Positions 1-13,241 of a stretch of 64,000 nt of DNA are shown here, piece by piece. How positions within the stretch are numbered: the first letter of the stretch is position 1; the number at the start of each line of letters is the position of its first letter. Under the pieces are notes generated by a model that worked only from the letters and a program-made list of their open reading frames with translations, ran no database searches and was not told where the DNA came from. The stretch is from Gigaspora rosea (lineage: Eukaryota; Glomeromycota; Glomeromycetes; Diversisporales; Gigasporaceae). Position numbers and translations under genes: made by a program. The stretch lies in NCBI GenBank assembly GCA_003550325.1, contig QKWP01000669.1, positions 1 to 64,000 of the forward strand, read 5' to 3'.

Positions 1-210
1 CTTAACAACACCAAGTTTATTATCAAGTAATAGTAAAATCGATAATTCCTCATTGAATACTATACCGAACTGCCCTTAGAGAAGAGTATAATTTCTTACA
101 GACTAAGGAATTATACCTACCTCTTGGACACTGCTATAAACCGATAAAGGATCCCTGTAGCTGTGTCATTGTTATAGTAAGGAGTTAAAGAAGGCCTCCC
201 TACTGTAACA
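1..210 (-). mobile_element. LTR fragment, solo-LTR family L1
   Basis: This segment is nearly identical to 21,324-21,533 and ends in the same CTGTAACA terminus. It is one end of an LTR in minus orientation, cut by the window edge. No polymerase or gag coding lies next to it inside the window, so it may be a solo LTR or the edge of a larger element to the left. Confidence 0.8.
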
Positions 211-704
211 TTATCAATATCTAAGTTATTATTCAAGTATTTGACTTTGTTTTTTTTATGATTAAACTAGCTAATTAACTTTGTTGTATTGGCTATATTG
301 TCATTATCTAGGTTGATATTCGAGACTGGCATTTTTTAGCAAATTTTTTATGATTCCAACCAATGTTTTTTTCTTTAAAAAGTTCTTTCAAGATGGAATT
401 TTAAGGTTTTCTTATTTGTAGTCATATAGTATCAGCATTTTTATTAATTGAATCAAGCTATAAATATATTAAAAAAAAGTACTGTTTAAAAGTTTTATAT
501 AGTAGCAAATTTATTTACACATCCTCCTAATGCAGCTTTGTGCTCATTATTTCATAATCTTTTTGTTTGGTGTAGTCCAGAATATAACATATTCATATTC
601 TCTTTAATAGAAACCAATAGCTTATATCCAATTTTTATTGTTAATTTTTTTTTTTTTATATTAGGGAACCCCGGGTGTAGCTCCTGCCCCAAACTTTTAT
701 TAAT
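211..704. other. AT-rich spacer, no gene seen
   Basis: Homopolymer-rich sequence with no open frame of note. A short GC-rich patch (ACCCCGGGTGTAGCTCC) lies near 668-684, just before the foldback element. Confidence 0.6.
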
Positions 705-1249
705 ACTTAATTGCTAATCCGGATAAGATCGGCACTATTTTTATATTAGAATTTGGGGGAAATTACTATGTTTTTTACTATATGCTGAAATCTGACGTCA
801 GTCCAATGTAAAGTATTTTTTTATTAAGTTAACAGTTTATGTCAATTAATTGAAAGTTGTAGAGCTCACTGAGACGCATCCAATGGTAGTTAGAGCATTC
901 AATTCGACCCAGTGTACGCTGAGATATCTCCAAAAAATGATTGGCCGACTATATAAAATTCTATGAAAACAAACTAGATATTTTATATAGTCGGCCAATC
1001 GTTTTTTAACGATATCTCAGCATACACTGGGACGATTTGAATGATCTAACCACCATTGAATGCATCTCATTGTGCTCTACAACTTTCAATTAATTGGCAT
1101 GAACTGTTAACTTAATAAAAAAAATACTTTTCATTGGACCAACTTCAGATTTCTGCATATAATAAAAATTTATATTGTACTTATCCCCAAAATTTACTAT
1201 TGTCCCAATATGGTAATAGTGCCAATCTTATTCGGATCATCAATTAAGT
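705..1249. mobile_element. Foldback element, family C, copy 1
   Basis: The left end ACTTAATTGCTAATCCGG is mirrored by the right end near 1,232-1,249, and the arms pair along almost the full 545 bp around a centre near 970. Each arm holds the family core GTAGAGCTC, then GAGACGCATC, then AGATATC. The same core is found in the foldbacks at 11,440-11,964 and 29,034-29,894. No ORF; a non-autonomous DNA element is the likely class. Confidence 0.85.
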
Positions 1250-1379
1250 AAGTTGACATATTGCCGAAGTACATACATATTATATACAAGTATTGGAACT
1301 AGGACTTTAGGTAATACAACCATTTATCCATGGCTAAAACCCACCAGAGCCTTCTATATTCCCATTTATATGACTGACC

Positions 1380-2400
1380 TGGTTTTGTATGTCACTTTCT
1401 AACCAACAATTGGTATTTATATGTCGGCCACTTTACCTACACTACCTAGTATCATCACTTCCAATTTGGTGTACGTTGCCAGATAGGCACTTTGTGCTTC
1501 TAGATTGGTGTACCTGAAATCCCCTAATAGCGTACTTCTCGGGAGTTCGTATCTCAAGCCATGCAGCTGCCTCTACCACATTGGGTAAGTATCTCAAGCC
1601 TGCATGCTGCCATAACTAGCCGGGTTCCTGCAACTTCAGGGCCCAGAATTTAATGTTCCGAATTCGGTCATGTGCAAATGACTGTACTTCCCTCTATGGT
1701 AACGATGTAACTGGGCTTGTTTCGCAAATACTTCCAGTACTAGATATAGTTAGATGGCATCATGAGGCTCAGGGGGACCCTGTTACCACTACATGCACTT
1801 GTACCAGCTATACCTGTATTGGTGGTCCCAGCACTTCTTAGCGTCTGAAGACTCCAATATGGGTACGCCCAGAGCCCATTGGGTCTTGACACGTACATGC
1901 CTCCATGCTTCCACCTCTCACTGGCTAGTGAGTTCCGTTTGCCCTTACAGGTTCATTCCGATCCTCAGTACTCACATCCGACCCTTCTTCCAACCTTTAC
2001 TGATCCCTCCCAAACTACCAAACCAGTTAGCCTGGAAGGATTGGTCAGCCTGGCTTTATGTGCCTGACGGACTCCCTCTCCTTGGTACCTAATTCCGTAA
2101 TATAGGTCCTTTTCCTCCGGTATGACTCCGGTGGCCAGGTTGGTGTCCCCTTTTGTTATAGAGCTTTTCCCATCCAGTTCTTCGGTCTCCAGCTGAAATC
2201 CCGGTCTTCTGTAGCACCGTTGGAAGATCTTCCTTACCTCCTTGCTCGGGACTTCCAAACGGGTTTCAATTGTTCTAGTCCCTTGGATTTGTTTGTATAA
2301 CTTACACAACTGCGCCAATGCTCTCATATGAGATGGTGGTACCAAGGTTATAGTTAATATATCCGACCGATCGATGAACAAATGTTACCATAACACAGGC
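1380..2400. other. GC-richer block of unknown origin
   Basis: About 1 kb of visibly less AT-rich sequence, unlike everything around it. Its longest frame is a 138-codon minus-strand ORF (1,965-2,381) that I do not recognise; it is basic and has no signal peptide, membrane segment or known motif. A short internal duplication containing GTATCTCAAGCC occurs twice near 1,550 and 1,589. It abuts the tRNA-like head at 2,420-2,493, so it may be the body of a retroposon. It could also be a relic of a foreign insert. Confidence 0.4.
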
Positions 2401-2419
2401 CTATTTTTTCAATTCATCT

Positions 2420-2493
2420 CCAGTGGGATTTGAACTCTAGACCTGTCGCTTGGGGGTGACAACCAGACAGCTTCTCTATGTCGCCATACCCTC
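2420..2493 (-). other. tRNA-like head (possible SINE, pol III promoter)
   Basis: On the minus strand GAGTTCAAATCCC (2,425-2,437) fits the pol III B-box consensus (GWTCRANNC), and about 45 bases upstream lies TGGCGACATAGAGAAG, a possible A box. The acceptor arms do not pair and the T-arm and anticodon stems are poor, so this is not a working tRNA gene. A tRNA-derived SINE head is the best reading. Confidence 0.4.
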
Positions 2494-2576
2494 AATTTTT
2501 ATTGTTAATATAGAAGCTGATTTCAATAACTCTAAACACTCTAAACATATAATAACTATTTCCACCATGGTATTTT

Positions 2577-3284
2577 GCTATTTCACCATGGTTACACAAA
2601 GTTTTCTATTTTTAGAATTCAAAATAATATATGCACTTATGTTAAACAAAGGCCCAGTGCACTGTTTTTGCAAAAATAATTTTTGGTTACATGCTACTAA
2701 TGTTGTGTAACTTTACACAAGTCTAATTTTGGTAATCTACCCTTGTGTCAGCCGGCATTAAGCTTAATGCTGGTGGGCACTATAATGATAATGCCCCGGT
2801 GGGGTTCGACATAATTCCGGCCCACCTTAACCCTAAATCTAGGCCAATCACAGTGCTTTATGCTGGTGGGCACTATCATGATAATGCTCCTGGCAGAGTT
2901 AGACATAATTCCGGCCCACTCTAACTCTAAATCTAGGAACCCGAAAAACTAATTGTTTGAAGCAACATTCAATCATAGTCATATACTAGTTGCACAACAT
3001 ATGTGGTTTTTAGGGTTCCTAGATTTTAGGGTTAGGGTGGGCCGGAATTATGTCTAACCCCGCCGGGGCATTATTATGATAGTGCCCACCAGCATTAAGC
3101 TTAATGCTGGCTGACACAGGGTTAGGTTACCAAAATTAGAGTTGTGTAACATTATACAACTTTGTGGCGTGTAACCAAAAATTATTTTTGCAAAAACAGT
3201 GTACCGGGCTTTTGTATAATATAAGTGCATATATTATTTGAATTCTAAAAATAAAAAATCTTGTGTAACCATGGTGGAAATAGC
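2577..3284. mobile_element. Foldback MITE with a duplicated inner arm
   Basis: The ends GCTATTTCACCATGG and CCATGGTGGAAATAGC are inverted, and pairing continues inward through the AAGCTTAATGCTGG segments. In the left arm the segment TGCTGGTGGGCACTATNATG to CTAGG is present twice (about 2,768-2,846 and 2,859-2,937) but only once in the right arm. The centre carries telomere-like TTAGGGTTAGGG. No coding. Confidence 0.8.
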
Positions 3285-3290
3285 AATTCC

Positions 3291-3362
3291 CTAATTATTG
3301 TGGCAGATCATAATGAAATAAGATTAAAATGAAATAGTGGTCTTTTTTTTGTGTAACATGTT
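3291..3362. repeat. Dispersed repeat, inverted copy at 24,992-25,057
   Basis: The stretch from ATTGTGGCAGATCATAATG to the TGTGTAACAT end matches the reverse complement of 24,992-25,057. It adjoins the foldback on the left here and the palindromic satellite at the second site. Confidence 0.7.
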
Positions 3363-3416
3363 TAGATTATAAAATATATTATATATAGTAAAAATACATT
3401 TTGTATTATACTACTC

Positions 3417-4508
3417 TCCCTCCATTATACGAATAGAGATTATGTGACCTTCCTAATTTTTTCCATCTTCTTGATCACATGATTTTAGTGCTACCTTATG
3501 TTACACGAACAGAGATCACGTGATCTTTCTATTTTCTCCTGTCTCCCAATTTTCGATCCGTCTACGGACACGTACCAGATCACGTGATTTTACACGTACC
3601 GGATATCATGTAACTCTTGACATACGTTAACTATCTAAATTGAATTTTACAAATTTTCTTGACAACTATCTAAATGAATTCGATAGAATTTTTTTAAAAT
3701 CAATTCTATTAACTAGTAGAATTCATTTAAAAAAATTTTTATTGAATTCTATTAAAAAGTTGGCATGAAAATTTCTAACAAAGTTTGGGATTCTAATAGC
3801 CGCGACAGAAATTTTCTAAACTTTAAACGAAATTTTTTTGACAACTGTCTTGTAGAACACAATGAAATTTTTTTAAATCAATTTTATAAAATAGCAAAAT
3901 TCTTTTAAAAAATTTTTATTGAATTTTGTTGAGTTGTTGTAGAGAAATTTTCAGTCAAATTTTGAGAAATTTCTGCCGGCTCCTAAGAAAATAGCTGCAG
4001 TAGAAATTTTCCTAAACTTTAAATGAAATTTTCTCGACAACTATTCAACAAAACTCGATGAAAATTTTTTTAAACGAATTATATTATTTTATAGAATTAA
4101 TTTAAAAAAATTTTATCAAATTCCATCAGATAATTGTCAAGAAATTTTTATTTTAAATTTTAGAAAACTTTTGCCGCGGCTATTTTCTTCAGATACGTAG
4201 AAACTTTGAACAAAATTTCTCATCAACTGCTTGATAGAATTCAATAAAACTTTTTTTAATTTAATTTTACTAATTCTAAAGTTGATTTAAAAAAAATTTA
4301 ACAAATTATATCAAATATTTGCGAAGAAATTTTGGCTAAATATTATTAAAAAATTCAACTTCAATAAATTACGTACGTCATAGTCACGTGATCATCAGTA
4401 CGTGCAAATCGCGTGATCTGGTACGTGTCCGTAGATGGTCTGCCAATTTTCTTCTGTCTTTTCGTTACACAAAGTTTTATATCACGTGACCTCCACTATG
4501 CTATGAAC
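3417..4508. mobile_element. TIR element with tandem interior
   Basis: The left arm (about 3,500-3,615) carries ACGGACACGTACCAGATCAC and the right arm (about 4,370-4,500) carries its reverse complement, with matching flanks rich in CACGTG. The left arm has an extra partial copy of its outer end (3,422-3,470). The interior is about four copies of a roughly 190-bp unit (starting near 3,650, 3,828, 4,027 and 4,213), each itself an imperfect hairpin around TTTAAAAAAATTT. No ORF. Confidence 0.7.
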
Positions 4509-4509
4509 C

Positions 4510-5935
4510 AATCAAATTATCGAATTTTTTGATTTGGGTTCTTTGAACCAACTTTGGTTCAAAAGTAACCTGAATCAGGTTTTTAAACCAACTTTTGCTT
4601 TAAAGAACCTGATTTTGGTTCTTTGAACCAACTTTTGGTTCAAAATAACCTGAATCGGAGGTTTAAACCCAACTTTTGCTTTAAAATAACCCAATTTGGG
4701 TTCTTTAAACCAACTTTTGGTTCAGAAGTAACCTGAATTGGGGTTTTTTAAACCCAACTTTTTCTTTAAAGAACCTGATTTGGGTTTTGAACCAACTTTT
4801 GGTCAAAAGTAATCCGAATCAGATTTTTTAAACCAACTTTTGTTTTAAAGTAACCCGATTTGGGTTCTTCGAACCAACTTTTGGTTCAAAAGTAACCTGA
4901 ATTGGGGTTTTAACCCCCAACTTTTGCTTTAAAATAACCCGATTTGGGTTCTTTGAACCAATTTTTGGTTCAAAAGTAACCCGAATCAGGTGTTTTAAAC
5001 CGACTTTTGCTTTAAAGAACCTGATTTGGGTTCTTGAACCGAATTTTGGTTAAAAGTAATCTGAATTGGATTTTTTAAACCAACTTTTGTTTTAAAGTAA
5101 CCCGATTTGGGTTCTTTGAACCAACTTTTGGTTCAAAAGTAACCCAAATTAGAGGGTTTTAACCCAAATTTTGGTTTAAAATAATCTGAATCGGATTGTT
5201 TACACAACTTTGGTTCAAAAGGAACCTGAATTGGGCTTTTTAAACTAACTTATAGTTTAAAATAACCTGAATCAGATTTTTTAAAAAAGTTTTGGTTCAA
5301 AAGTAACCCAAATCGGGTTTTTTAAACCAACTTTTGGTTTAAAATAACCCGAATCAGATTTTAAAAAACTTTTGGTTTAAAAATAACCTGAATCAGGTTT
5401 TTTAAACCAACTTTTGGTTTAGAATGGCCCAAATCAGATTTTTTTAAACAAGTTTTGGTTCAAAAATAACCCAAATTAGGGTTTTTAATCCAACTTTTGA
5501 TTCAAAAGTAACCAAATTGGGATCTTTGGTTCAAAAAATAACATTAATCAGATTTTTTGAACCAACTTTTGGTTCAAAAAATCCACTTTAAACAAAATTG
5601 GTTTTAAAAACCCAATTTGGCTTACTTTTGAACCAAGAGTTTAAAGTTCAAAGAATCCAATTTAGGTTATTTTGAACTAAATTGGTTTAAAGAATTTGAT
5701 TCAGGTTATTTTTGAACTAAAAGTTTGTTCAAAAAATCTGATTCAGGTTATTTTTAAACCAACTTAAAACCCAAATCAGATTTTTTGAATTAACTTTTAG
5801 TTTAAAGTAACTTAATTTGAGTTTTTTTAAACTAACTTTTAATTTAAAATAATCCAAATCAGTTTTTTAAATCAACTTTTGATTTAAAGTAATCTAAATT
5901 AGGTTTTTTTTATTTAAAAATATTCAAATTAAGTT
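4510..5935. repeat. Degenerate satellite, ~41-bp unit
   Basis: More than thirty diverged copies of a unit close to AACCAACTTTTGGTTCAAA followed by a CCTGAATCAGG-type palindrome. GGTTCAAA and TTTGAACC segments make each unit self-complementary. Copies degrade toward the right end, which merges into simple AT sequence. No reading frame survives. Confidence 0.85.
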
Positions 5936-6068
5936 TTTTAAACTAACTTATTATTATAAATTTTTTTAAATTTAAATTACAAATTATTTTTAATTTAGTT
6001 TTAAAATTTAAATAAATATATATATTATATCTTGTAATATGCAAATTTATTGTATATATGTCATAGAT

Positions 6069-6200
6069 GGAAATGGAATTTAAGTGAATTTGGAATTTTC
6101 TAGTTAAATTAGAGTTAGAGTTAGGGTGTACATATAATAGAATTAATCTCAAAATGGGTATTTTATATATAAATTCCAAATTTACTTAAATTCTATTTTA
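6069..6200. repeat. Inverted repeat with TTAGGG-like loop
   Basis: GGAATTTAAGTGAATTTGGA on the left pairs with TCCAAATTTACTTAAATTC on the right. The loop holds TTAGAGTTAGAGTTAGGG. It looks like a small MITE. Confidence 0.55.
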
Positions 6201-6406
6201 ATTTACAATATATATATAAATTATAATTTGTAAATTAATATAATATATTTATATATACAAAAATTAATTTTTAATTAAAGTTAAAATTAGCGCTAGAATT
6301 AAAAATTAGCTATTAAAATAGAGCTTTAATATACCAAAATTTTGCAAGAAATTTTTTTTGTTAGAGCTTAAAAAGTAGTTTATAGACAAAATTTCAGGAT
6401 ATGGAA

Positions 6407-6467
6407 GTGAGTCAGTAGAAAAAGGACAAATTTATCTAATAAATTTGTCCCTTTTCTACTGACTCAC
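6407..6467. repeat. Near-perfect hairpin MITE core
   Basis: GTGAGTCAGTAGAAAAAGG is mirrored by CCTTTTCTACTGACTCAC with only a few unpaired central bases. The same TAGAAAAAG-ACAAAT motif forms the inverted ends of the element at 44,368-44,594, so both may belong to one family. Confidence 0.7.
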
Positions 6468-9400
6468 CCCCATATAATAAATTTTTAATTTTTTTTAAAT
6501 TTAATTAATTAATTGCCAAAATGCAATATATAACAGATAAGCATATTGCAAAGATGTAGTGCTTAATTAATTCTTTAAAATTTAATAAATTAAAAAATAA
6601 AATTTTTAAACTTTTTATTTAAATTTTATAAATTTATAAAAAAGAAAAAGAGAATTTCTATTTGTACCCAGTGGGTATATACCTACTCTCACAGCAAACC
6701 AATTAGATTTTAGGATCTTGTGTAATGTAACACAATCCAAAATTGCAAAACAAACATTCATTTTTTAAAAATTGCTTATTGCTCAAAATTTGTATAAAAA
6801 ACCATCTTTCGTGCTCTAACAAAAGTTTCTTTAAGCGATTTTACTATATAACTGCCAAACCCTAACTCTAATCTTGGTGCTTACCCTAACCCTAAACTAA
6901 CAAATACAAAATTTAATTCTATAATATAGTTAAATATTGTTATTTTTGTAATTGGGTATTTGACACTATGAATAAAAATTTTGTAGTTTGTGTAACTGGG
7001 TAGCAAACCCTAAGGGTAAATTTAGTTTTTTTCAAAGAAAAATATTAGATTTATAATATTTTATTATTATAATACTCTTTATATTTTAAATTAAAGTTAA
7101 ATTAATATTAAATTATAGCTAGAAGTTTTTATATAAAATAAAAAAAAAGTAAAATTTTAACTTTTTAGATTAAAGCTTTTAATTAGCTATTATCAACTCT
7201 AATTATTTTGTATAAAAAAACCTAAACCTTATAAAAGTAATATTTGTATAGTATGTTTTAAAAAACTAAAATTTTAGAACTATTTAGCTATATATAAAAT
7301 ATATACAAAAATATAGAATAAAATAAAAATAAAATAGCAAAAAAAAACCTTTTAGACCAATATAAAAAAAATAAAAATAAAAAAATAAAAGAATATATAT
7401 ATATATATATTAATATTAATCTAAACTACAAATCAAATTTTTATATGTTTTTATATATTAAAATTTTTTTATTCCTTAATATTTAGACCAATGCAAATAA
7501 ATTTGTCTGTGTTTTTGCACTTTTTTAGTTTTGATTTACTTTTTTAAAATGCTAAAATAATTTTTTACAATTATATCTAAAAATAAAAATTACATTTTTG
7601 CAATATAAGAAGAAAAATTAAGGTTATATATAAGTTAAGGGTAGAGTGTACATTGATCATTTTATATATAAAATAGATAGTTAATTTTTTTGTATAACAG
7701 ATTATTCAGTAAACACAACTCTGATAGGGTAATTACCTGTTTTAAAAATATTTTTATTATTTGTTTTTTGTATAACTCTAGCAATTTGAAGACCATGGCA
7801 AATTTAACTATATTAAAGGTATATTTTTTTAAAATAATACAACTGCTAAAGATTTTACTACTATAAATAGAAGGTTTAATCTGTATATTGCCAAATTTTG
7901 GTAAAAATTGATAGAAGTTTTAAAAAACTTTTATTAGTGGCATATTTCAAATTTTGCATGAAATTCCAATGTACCACCAAAATCATATAATAAATGATCT
8001 ATGTACACTCTATTTTTAAAAATAGATAATTATAAAAAAAATTTTTTAAAAAAATTTTATTACAATTTTTTTGCAATCTTATTTAGTTTTAGTTTTAGAA
8101 CTATAGTTTATAAAACAATATTATAGTATATTTAAAGAACAACAACTTTTATTATTACAATTTTAGTAATTTACTTGTAAAAATTAAAACTTGTATTAAA
8201 AGTAAAAATTTTTCTATAAACAGGAACATATAAAATTTGAGAAAATTTAAAAAAAATTTTATAGTAAAAGTTCTAAAATAAAAAACTTTAAACTTTTATT
8301 ATATCAAAGTTTCTTAATAATTTTAAAAATTTTTATAATTAAGTTAATAAAATAAAACTAATATTATATTTTTTACTTAAAAAGTACACAAATAAAATTA
8401 AATTTAAAATTTTATTACAAAAATTTAAAATTTTAAAATTAGCACAAGCAAATTTGCCTGTATTACAATTTACAATATATATCAACTTTGATATTTTTTT
8501 TTTGTTTTTAAAGTGATCTCTTGGGCCTAAGAAAATTTTATTAGAAGTTTAATTTTAGTTACAGTAGGGTATATCAAGCCACATGTATACTTTTAGTGCC
8601 TAATTTAAGTAGTTCATTTAAAAACTCTATACAATCTGCTATATCTATAATCCAACTATAGGATTATCTATTTAAATCCTTTAACTGTAACCCAATTCTA
8701 AGCCAATAGAAACTTCTAATTTGGTAAGACTAAGCATATACACGTACTCTTAAAACTTACTAATTACTTTAGAACTTACTAATTTTAGTTTATCCTCAAA
8801 GTAAATTTGTTAGAGTAGTCTGTGTCTTATACATGTTTTATATCTATATTTTTAGTAACTTTTTCCTAATTAGTATATATTATGCTACTACTCATGTTCA
8901 TATCTTACTTATTTTTTGTAATGCTACTATACCAAAGTTGTATTTCAAGTAATGACTTTTCTAATTAGTCTTTTATTATCTTGTATAGTTTAAGATTATA
9001 TGAACTTGAGTACCTACTTTATATTTACCTTCTTTAAAATATATTACTAGTTTCTCAAACTACCAATCTAGTTGGTCTAGTAGCTGGTTTGCTCAAGCTT
9101 TAAGTACTTTATAGGCTCTATTTTCTTGATATATACTTCCAGAGCAAATGTTTTTTTAAATATAACTTTAGTAATTACAATATAATTTGTTTCTAAAAGC
9201 CATTTTTTTTGAAAGAACATAATCCTTTGGCTATAATGCTAGCTGATTTAGTTGATAGATTTTTCTTTAGTAGAAAATAGCTTTTAGCAAATTGTATCGT
9301 AACTGTTGACCAGATTGGTAAATTCTATTACTAGGATCTTATAAAATTCAATTCTTCTGGTTCTTTGGTTTTCAGTCTGGGTCAGTTCTATAGCACTTTT

Positions 9401-11439
9401 GTGATTCTCACTATTTCTAACTCAGGTCTTGCCAAGCTGGTTTCAGATCTTCAAGTCCTCTTAATTGGTTTTATATATTTTTTAATTTTAATATAAATAT
9501 AATTTAAAACTAATTTAAATAAGTTGATATTAATAAAAGTTATCTATATATTAAATATATATATATATATACTAGATACTAAAAAAAGAAACAAAATTAA
9601 CAAAACAAAAGATCTTTAAAAAATCAATTTTTGTATTATAAATTTTATAATAGATTATAAGAAAATACAAATTTTAAAGAGCTATACTAAAAAATTTTAT
9701 TAATACAACTACTTTTGTATTTTAAATAAAAAAAGATTCTAACTTTATTTTAAATTAATTTATATAAAAAAATTAAAAAATTGTTATTTTTATTTTTTTT
9801 CTAGCATCTAGCTTATATATATATATAAATAGCTAATACAAAAAATTTTAAATTAATTTTGTAGTCGATTCTTATTTATCAACTTGACTAAATTGATATT
9901 TAAAATTTAGCTTAGCTAGCTAAGTCAAAATAAATTAATATTTTTTTATTTTTAGAATTTATTAAAGATTTTATTAATTTGTTAGAATAATATTACTCAT
10001 ATTTTATTTTTCTTTAAAATTTTTTGGTTTATACTCTTAGTACTATGTATCAAGAAAAATAGTATATTGAATTTGATTAGTACTTTAATATAATCTAATA
10101 TAAATTAACTAAGTTGATTTTTTAAAAAATTGGCTAACTGAATTGGCTAAATTAATAAAAATTGACTATATGAATTTAACTACAAATACTATTTTAAATA
10201 GTATTTTAAAAAAACTAAAATAGAATTTACAAAGCTTTAAAAAAACTATTTAAAGTTTTTAGCAAAAAGTTTATAAAAAAATATAAAAGTTTAGATATAA
10301 AATAATTGCTAAATAGAAAAAAAACAATATTAAATAAAAAAAGAAACAAGAAGACAAAGCTAAAAAATAAAAAGATTTTTTAAAAAAAAAACAAAAAAAA
10401 TAATAATAAAAAATAAAAATATACAAATAGAAATATTTACTAAAAAAAACAGTAATAAAAAAAGCTAAATAAGCTTTAAAAAAAAATTAAATATTTTAAA
10501 CATTATATAAAAGTAGTTTGCTATTTCTACTATTGGTAAACATGATTAATATTGCTAAATTTCAAAATAAACTAAGTAAATAAGATTGAATATTCTAAGT
10601 AAAAATATTTAAAATCTCTGAAAACCTTACAAAAACTAAAATTAAAACATTATATCTAATATTTATTATATTATATAAAAAATATATTTCTAAAATTGCA
10701 CTTCAACTCTAAAAATATATTAATACCAACAATATTATAAATGTATAGTATAATATCTGACTTTGAATATCTAACAATATTTGTTTTTTAATAAAAAAAA
10801 TCTAAATAATACACTTATGCATTTTGTGTTTTTATAGCAAAATTGAGTCTGCTAATAAAAATTAGAGATATGTTAGGATATTTAGATTAAGTTAAAGTTA
10901 GATTAAAATCAATGTTTAGAGTTAAAGTAGAGTAAAATTGCAAGAGAAACATTTTTGCTTAGGGATTACCTTAGTAAAATTTTGAAATATTAGCAATTTT
11001 TAACAATTTTTTTAATAAGGAGCACAAAGTGTATAGAGCACTGTTTAGTTCTGTTCTATCAAGTAAATAGAATAAATAAAAATACTTTGAACTTTTAAAA
11101 ATTTTATAAAAACTAAATCAAAATTTTATTAAATTTAGATTATATTATATAAAACATTTTCTTTATTTTAAAACTAATATTCTAATTTTAAAAATTTAAA
11201 CTAGTAAATATTAAATTAATTTTTAAAAAATTTTATATTTCAGTACATGTATATAGTAACACATTTATAAGATCTAATATAATATAAAATCAAAACAATA
11301 AATTAATTTATTAGTTTAGTATTAAAGTAAGATTAGGTTAAAGTTAGAATAGTGTGTTTTAGCAAAAGGTTCTAACTCAAAATTTTGAGAGAATTTTTTT
11401 TTGCTAAAATATAAAAAGTAGTTTTATAAACAAAATTTT
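6468..11439. other. AT-rich intergenic DNA, no gene seen
   Basis: About 5 kb dominated by A/T runs, with short TA microsatellites (near 7,395 and 9,558). A block near 8,500-9,480 is less AT-extreme and may be a decayed element, but no frame longer than a few dozen codons and no recognisable motif survives on either strand. Segments near 6,325-6,385 and 11,385-11,440 resemble each other and look like old MITE pieces. Confidence 0.6.
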
Positions 11440-11964
11440 AATTGGTGATCCGCGAGTCAACCAGAGAGTGGTCATAGTGAAACGTGACGCAGATTACTTA
11501 TAGAAATTAGAGTTTTGCGAATGTGGAGTGCACACATCTAAAACTTTTTTTTATACTAAGTTAATCACTCTTCTGACTTAAGAGACTTTTGTAGAGCTCG
11601 TCAAGACGCATCTAATGGTGGGTAGAGTGTCAAAATCGGCCCGGTGGGTGCAGAGATATCTTTAAAAAACGTTTCTTTTACTATGTAAATTTCTTTACAA
11701 TTGTTTGCAAAGAAATTTACATAGTAAAAGAAACGTTTTTTAAAGATATCTCTGCACCCACCGGGCCGATTTTGACGCTCTACCCACCATTAGATGCGTC
11801 TTGACGAGCTCTACAAAAGTCTCTTAAGTCAGAAGAGTGATTAACTTAGTATAAAAAAAGTTTTAGATGTGTGCACTCCACATTCGCAAAACCCTAATTT
11901 CTATAAGTAATCAGCATCACGTTTCACTATGACCACTCTCTGGTTGACTCGCGGATCACCAATT
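11440..11964. mobile_element. Foldback element, family C, copy 2 (young)
   Basis: A 525-bp almost perfect palindrome. AATTGGTGATCCGCGAGTC at the left end is mirrored at the right end, and the arms meet near 11,702 with only a handful of differences. It shares the GAGCTCGTCAAGACGCATCT core with copies 1 and 3. The high arm identity suggests recent insertion or ongoing arm-to-arm conversion. Confidence 0.9.
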
Positions 11965-13241
11965 AAGCTACAAGTGATTTTTTAAAAACATTACTATTTT
12001 TTCAATTTCACATTATACCTAATTTTATAATCTAATTGGTTGTTCAGATAGGTACATTATAGTATAGGTGTAATACTTTTTAAAAAAATTTATTTAAATA
12101 GCAATTATATAAATTTTAATGGTTAAATATTAATTTAAACTTATTATACAAAAGATTTTTAAAAACTAATCAGTAATTTTATAGAGCTTATATAGCTTTA
12201 CAAACTTATTAGCAGTTTTTTAAAACTTTTGTATAAAAAGTTTTAACAATTTAAAAAATTAAAACAAGCTATATAATTGTTAAGTATAAATATTTATATA
12301 GTATTGCTACTATAAATTGATTACAATTTACTAACAATAATCAATTTATTGGCAAGTTTATTTTACTAATAGTTATTTTTACTAATAGTTTATTTTATTA
12401 ATAAGTATTTTTTATAAATTAAATTAATTTTAACTTATTCTAATTTTATTCTAATATTAAAAACTAAAATTGCTTTGTTAATAAAATAAGTTAGTATTAC
12501 TTTTATATATTTTGAATTCAAACATGATAAACAATAAATTCTCAACAAATTTTTAACTAGTTTAAACTTTATTTTTAAAACTCAAAGCTTTTAAAACAAA
12601 TAATATCTTGATATTATATTTAATCTAATTGAGATGCTTAAGAACACTCTGAATTAGCTTTTTTTTATTTATTACAACATGGTGGGCATACCTAAATTTG
12701 GTAATGATTGACATAATTGAATAAAAAATTTTTCTAACTTTTTATATATGTTAAAGTACTTTTTAACTTTATGATCTTTCAAAACCTACCAACTAAATAC
12801 ATTAAAAAACAAAGTAGCAAAAAAAGCTTTCAAAGGCCTATATTTTATTAAAATAACCAAAATATCAGAATATTCAAGAAGTTATTTTAGAACCAATTTT
12901 TATAATGATTGAAAATATCTTATAATCCAGTAAGTAAAACTTAATAATTTTTACATTATTAGATTCATCTTATTGAAATAAATCAAATAATATAAAATTC
13001 ATCAAATTCTAACTAATAGATCTTAAGATATTCTTGATCCAGTAACTAAAAATCTTTTGAATTATTATAAAGCTAATTAAAAATTTATAAGAATTGTCCA
13101 ACTAGATCTATTATTGGTGCATTACATACATACCAAATGATTTAATATTATAGTGCGTCATATGATTAGCCTATTAAGTAAAATTTTTACAATTAATTTT
13201 TAAAAAATTTATTATAATAAAAAACTAAGTGTTTTCAAAAA
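11965..13241. other. AT-rich spacer, no gene seen
   Basis: Simple AT-rich sequence with short internal repeats and no convincing ORF or structured element. Confidence 0.6.

Noticed and set aside
2420-2493. A functional tRNA gene
   Set aside because: The B box is good but the acceptor ends do not pair and the T and anticodon stems are mismatched.
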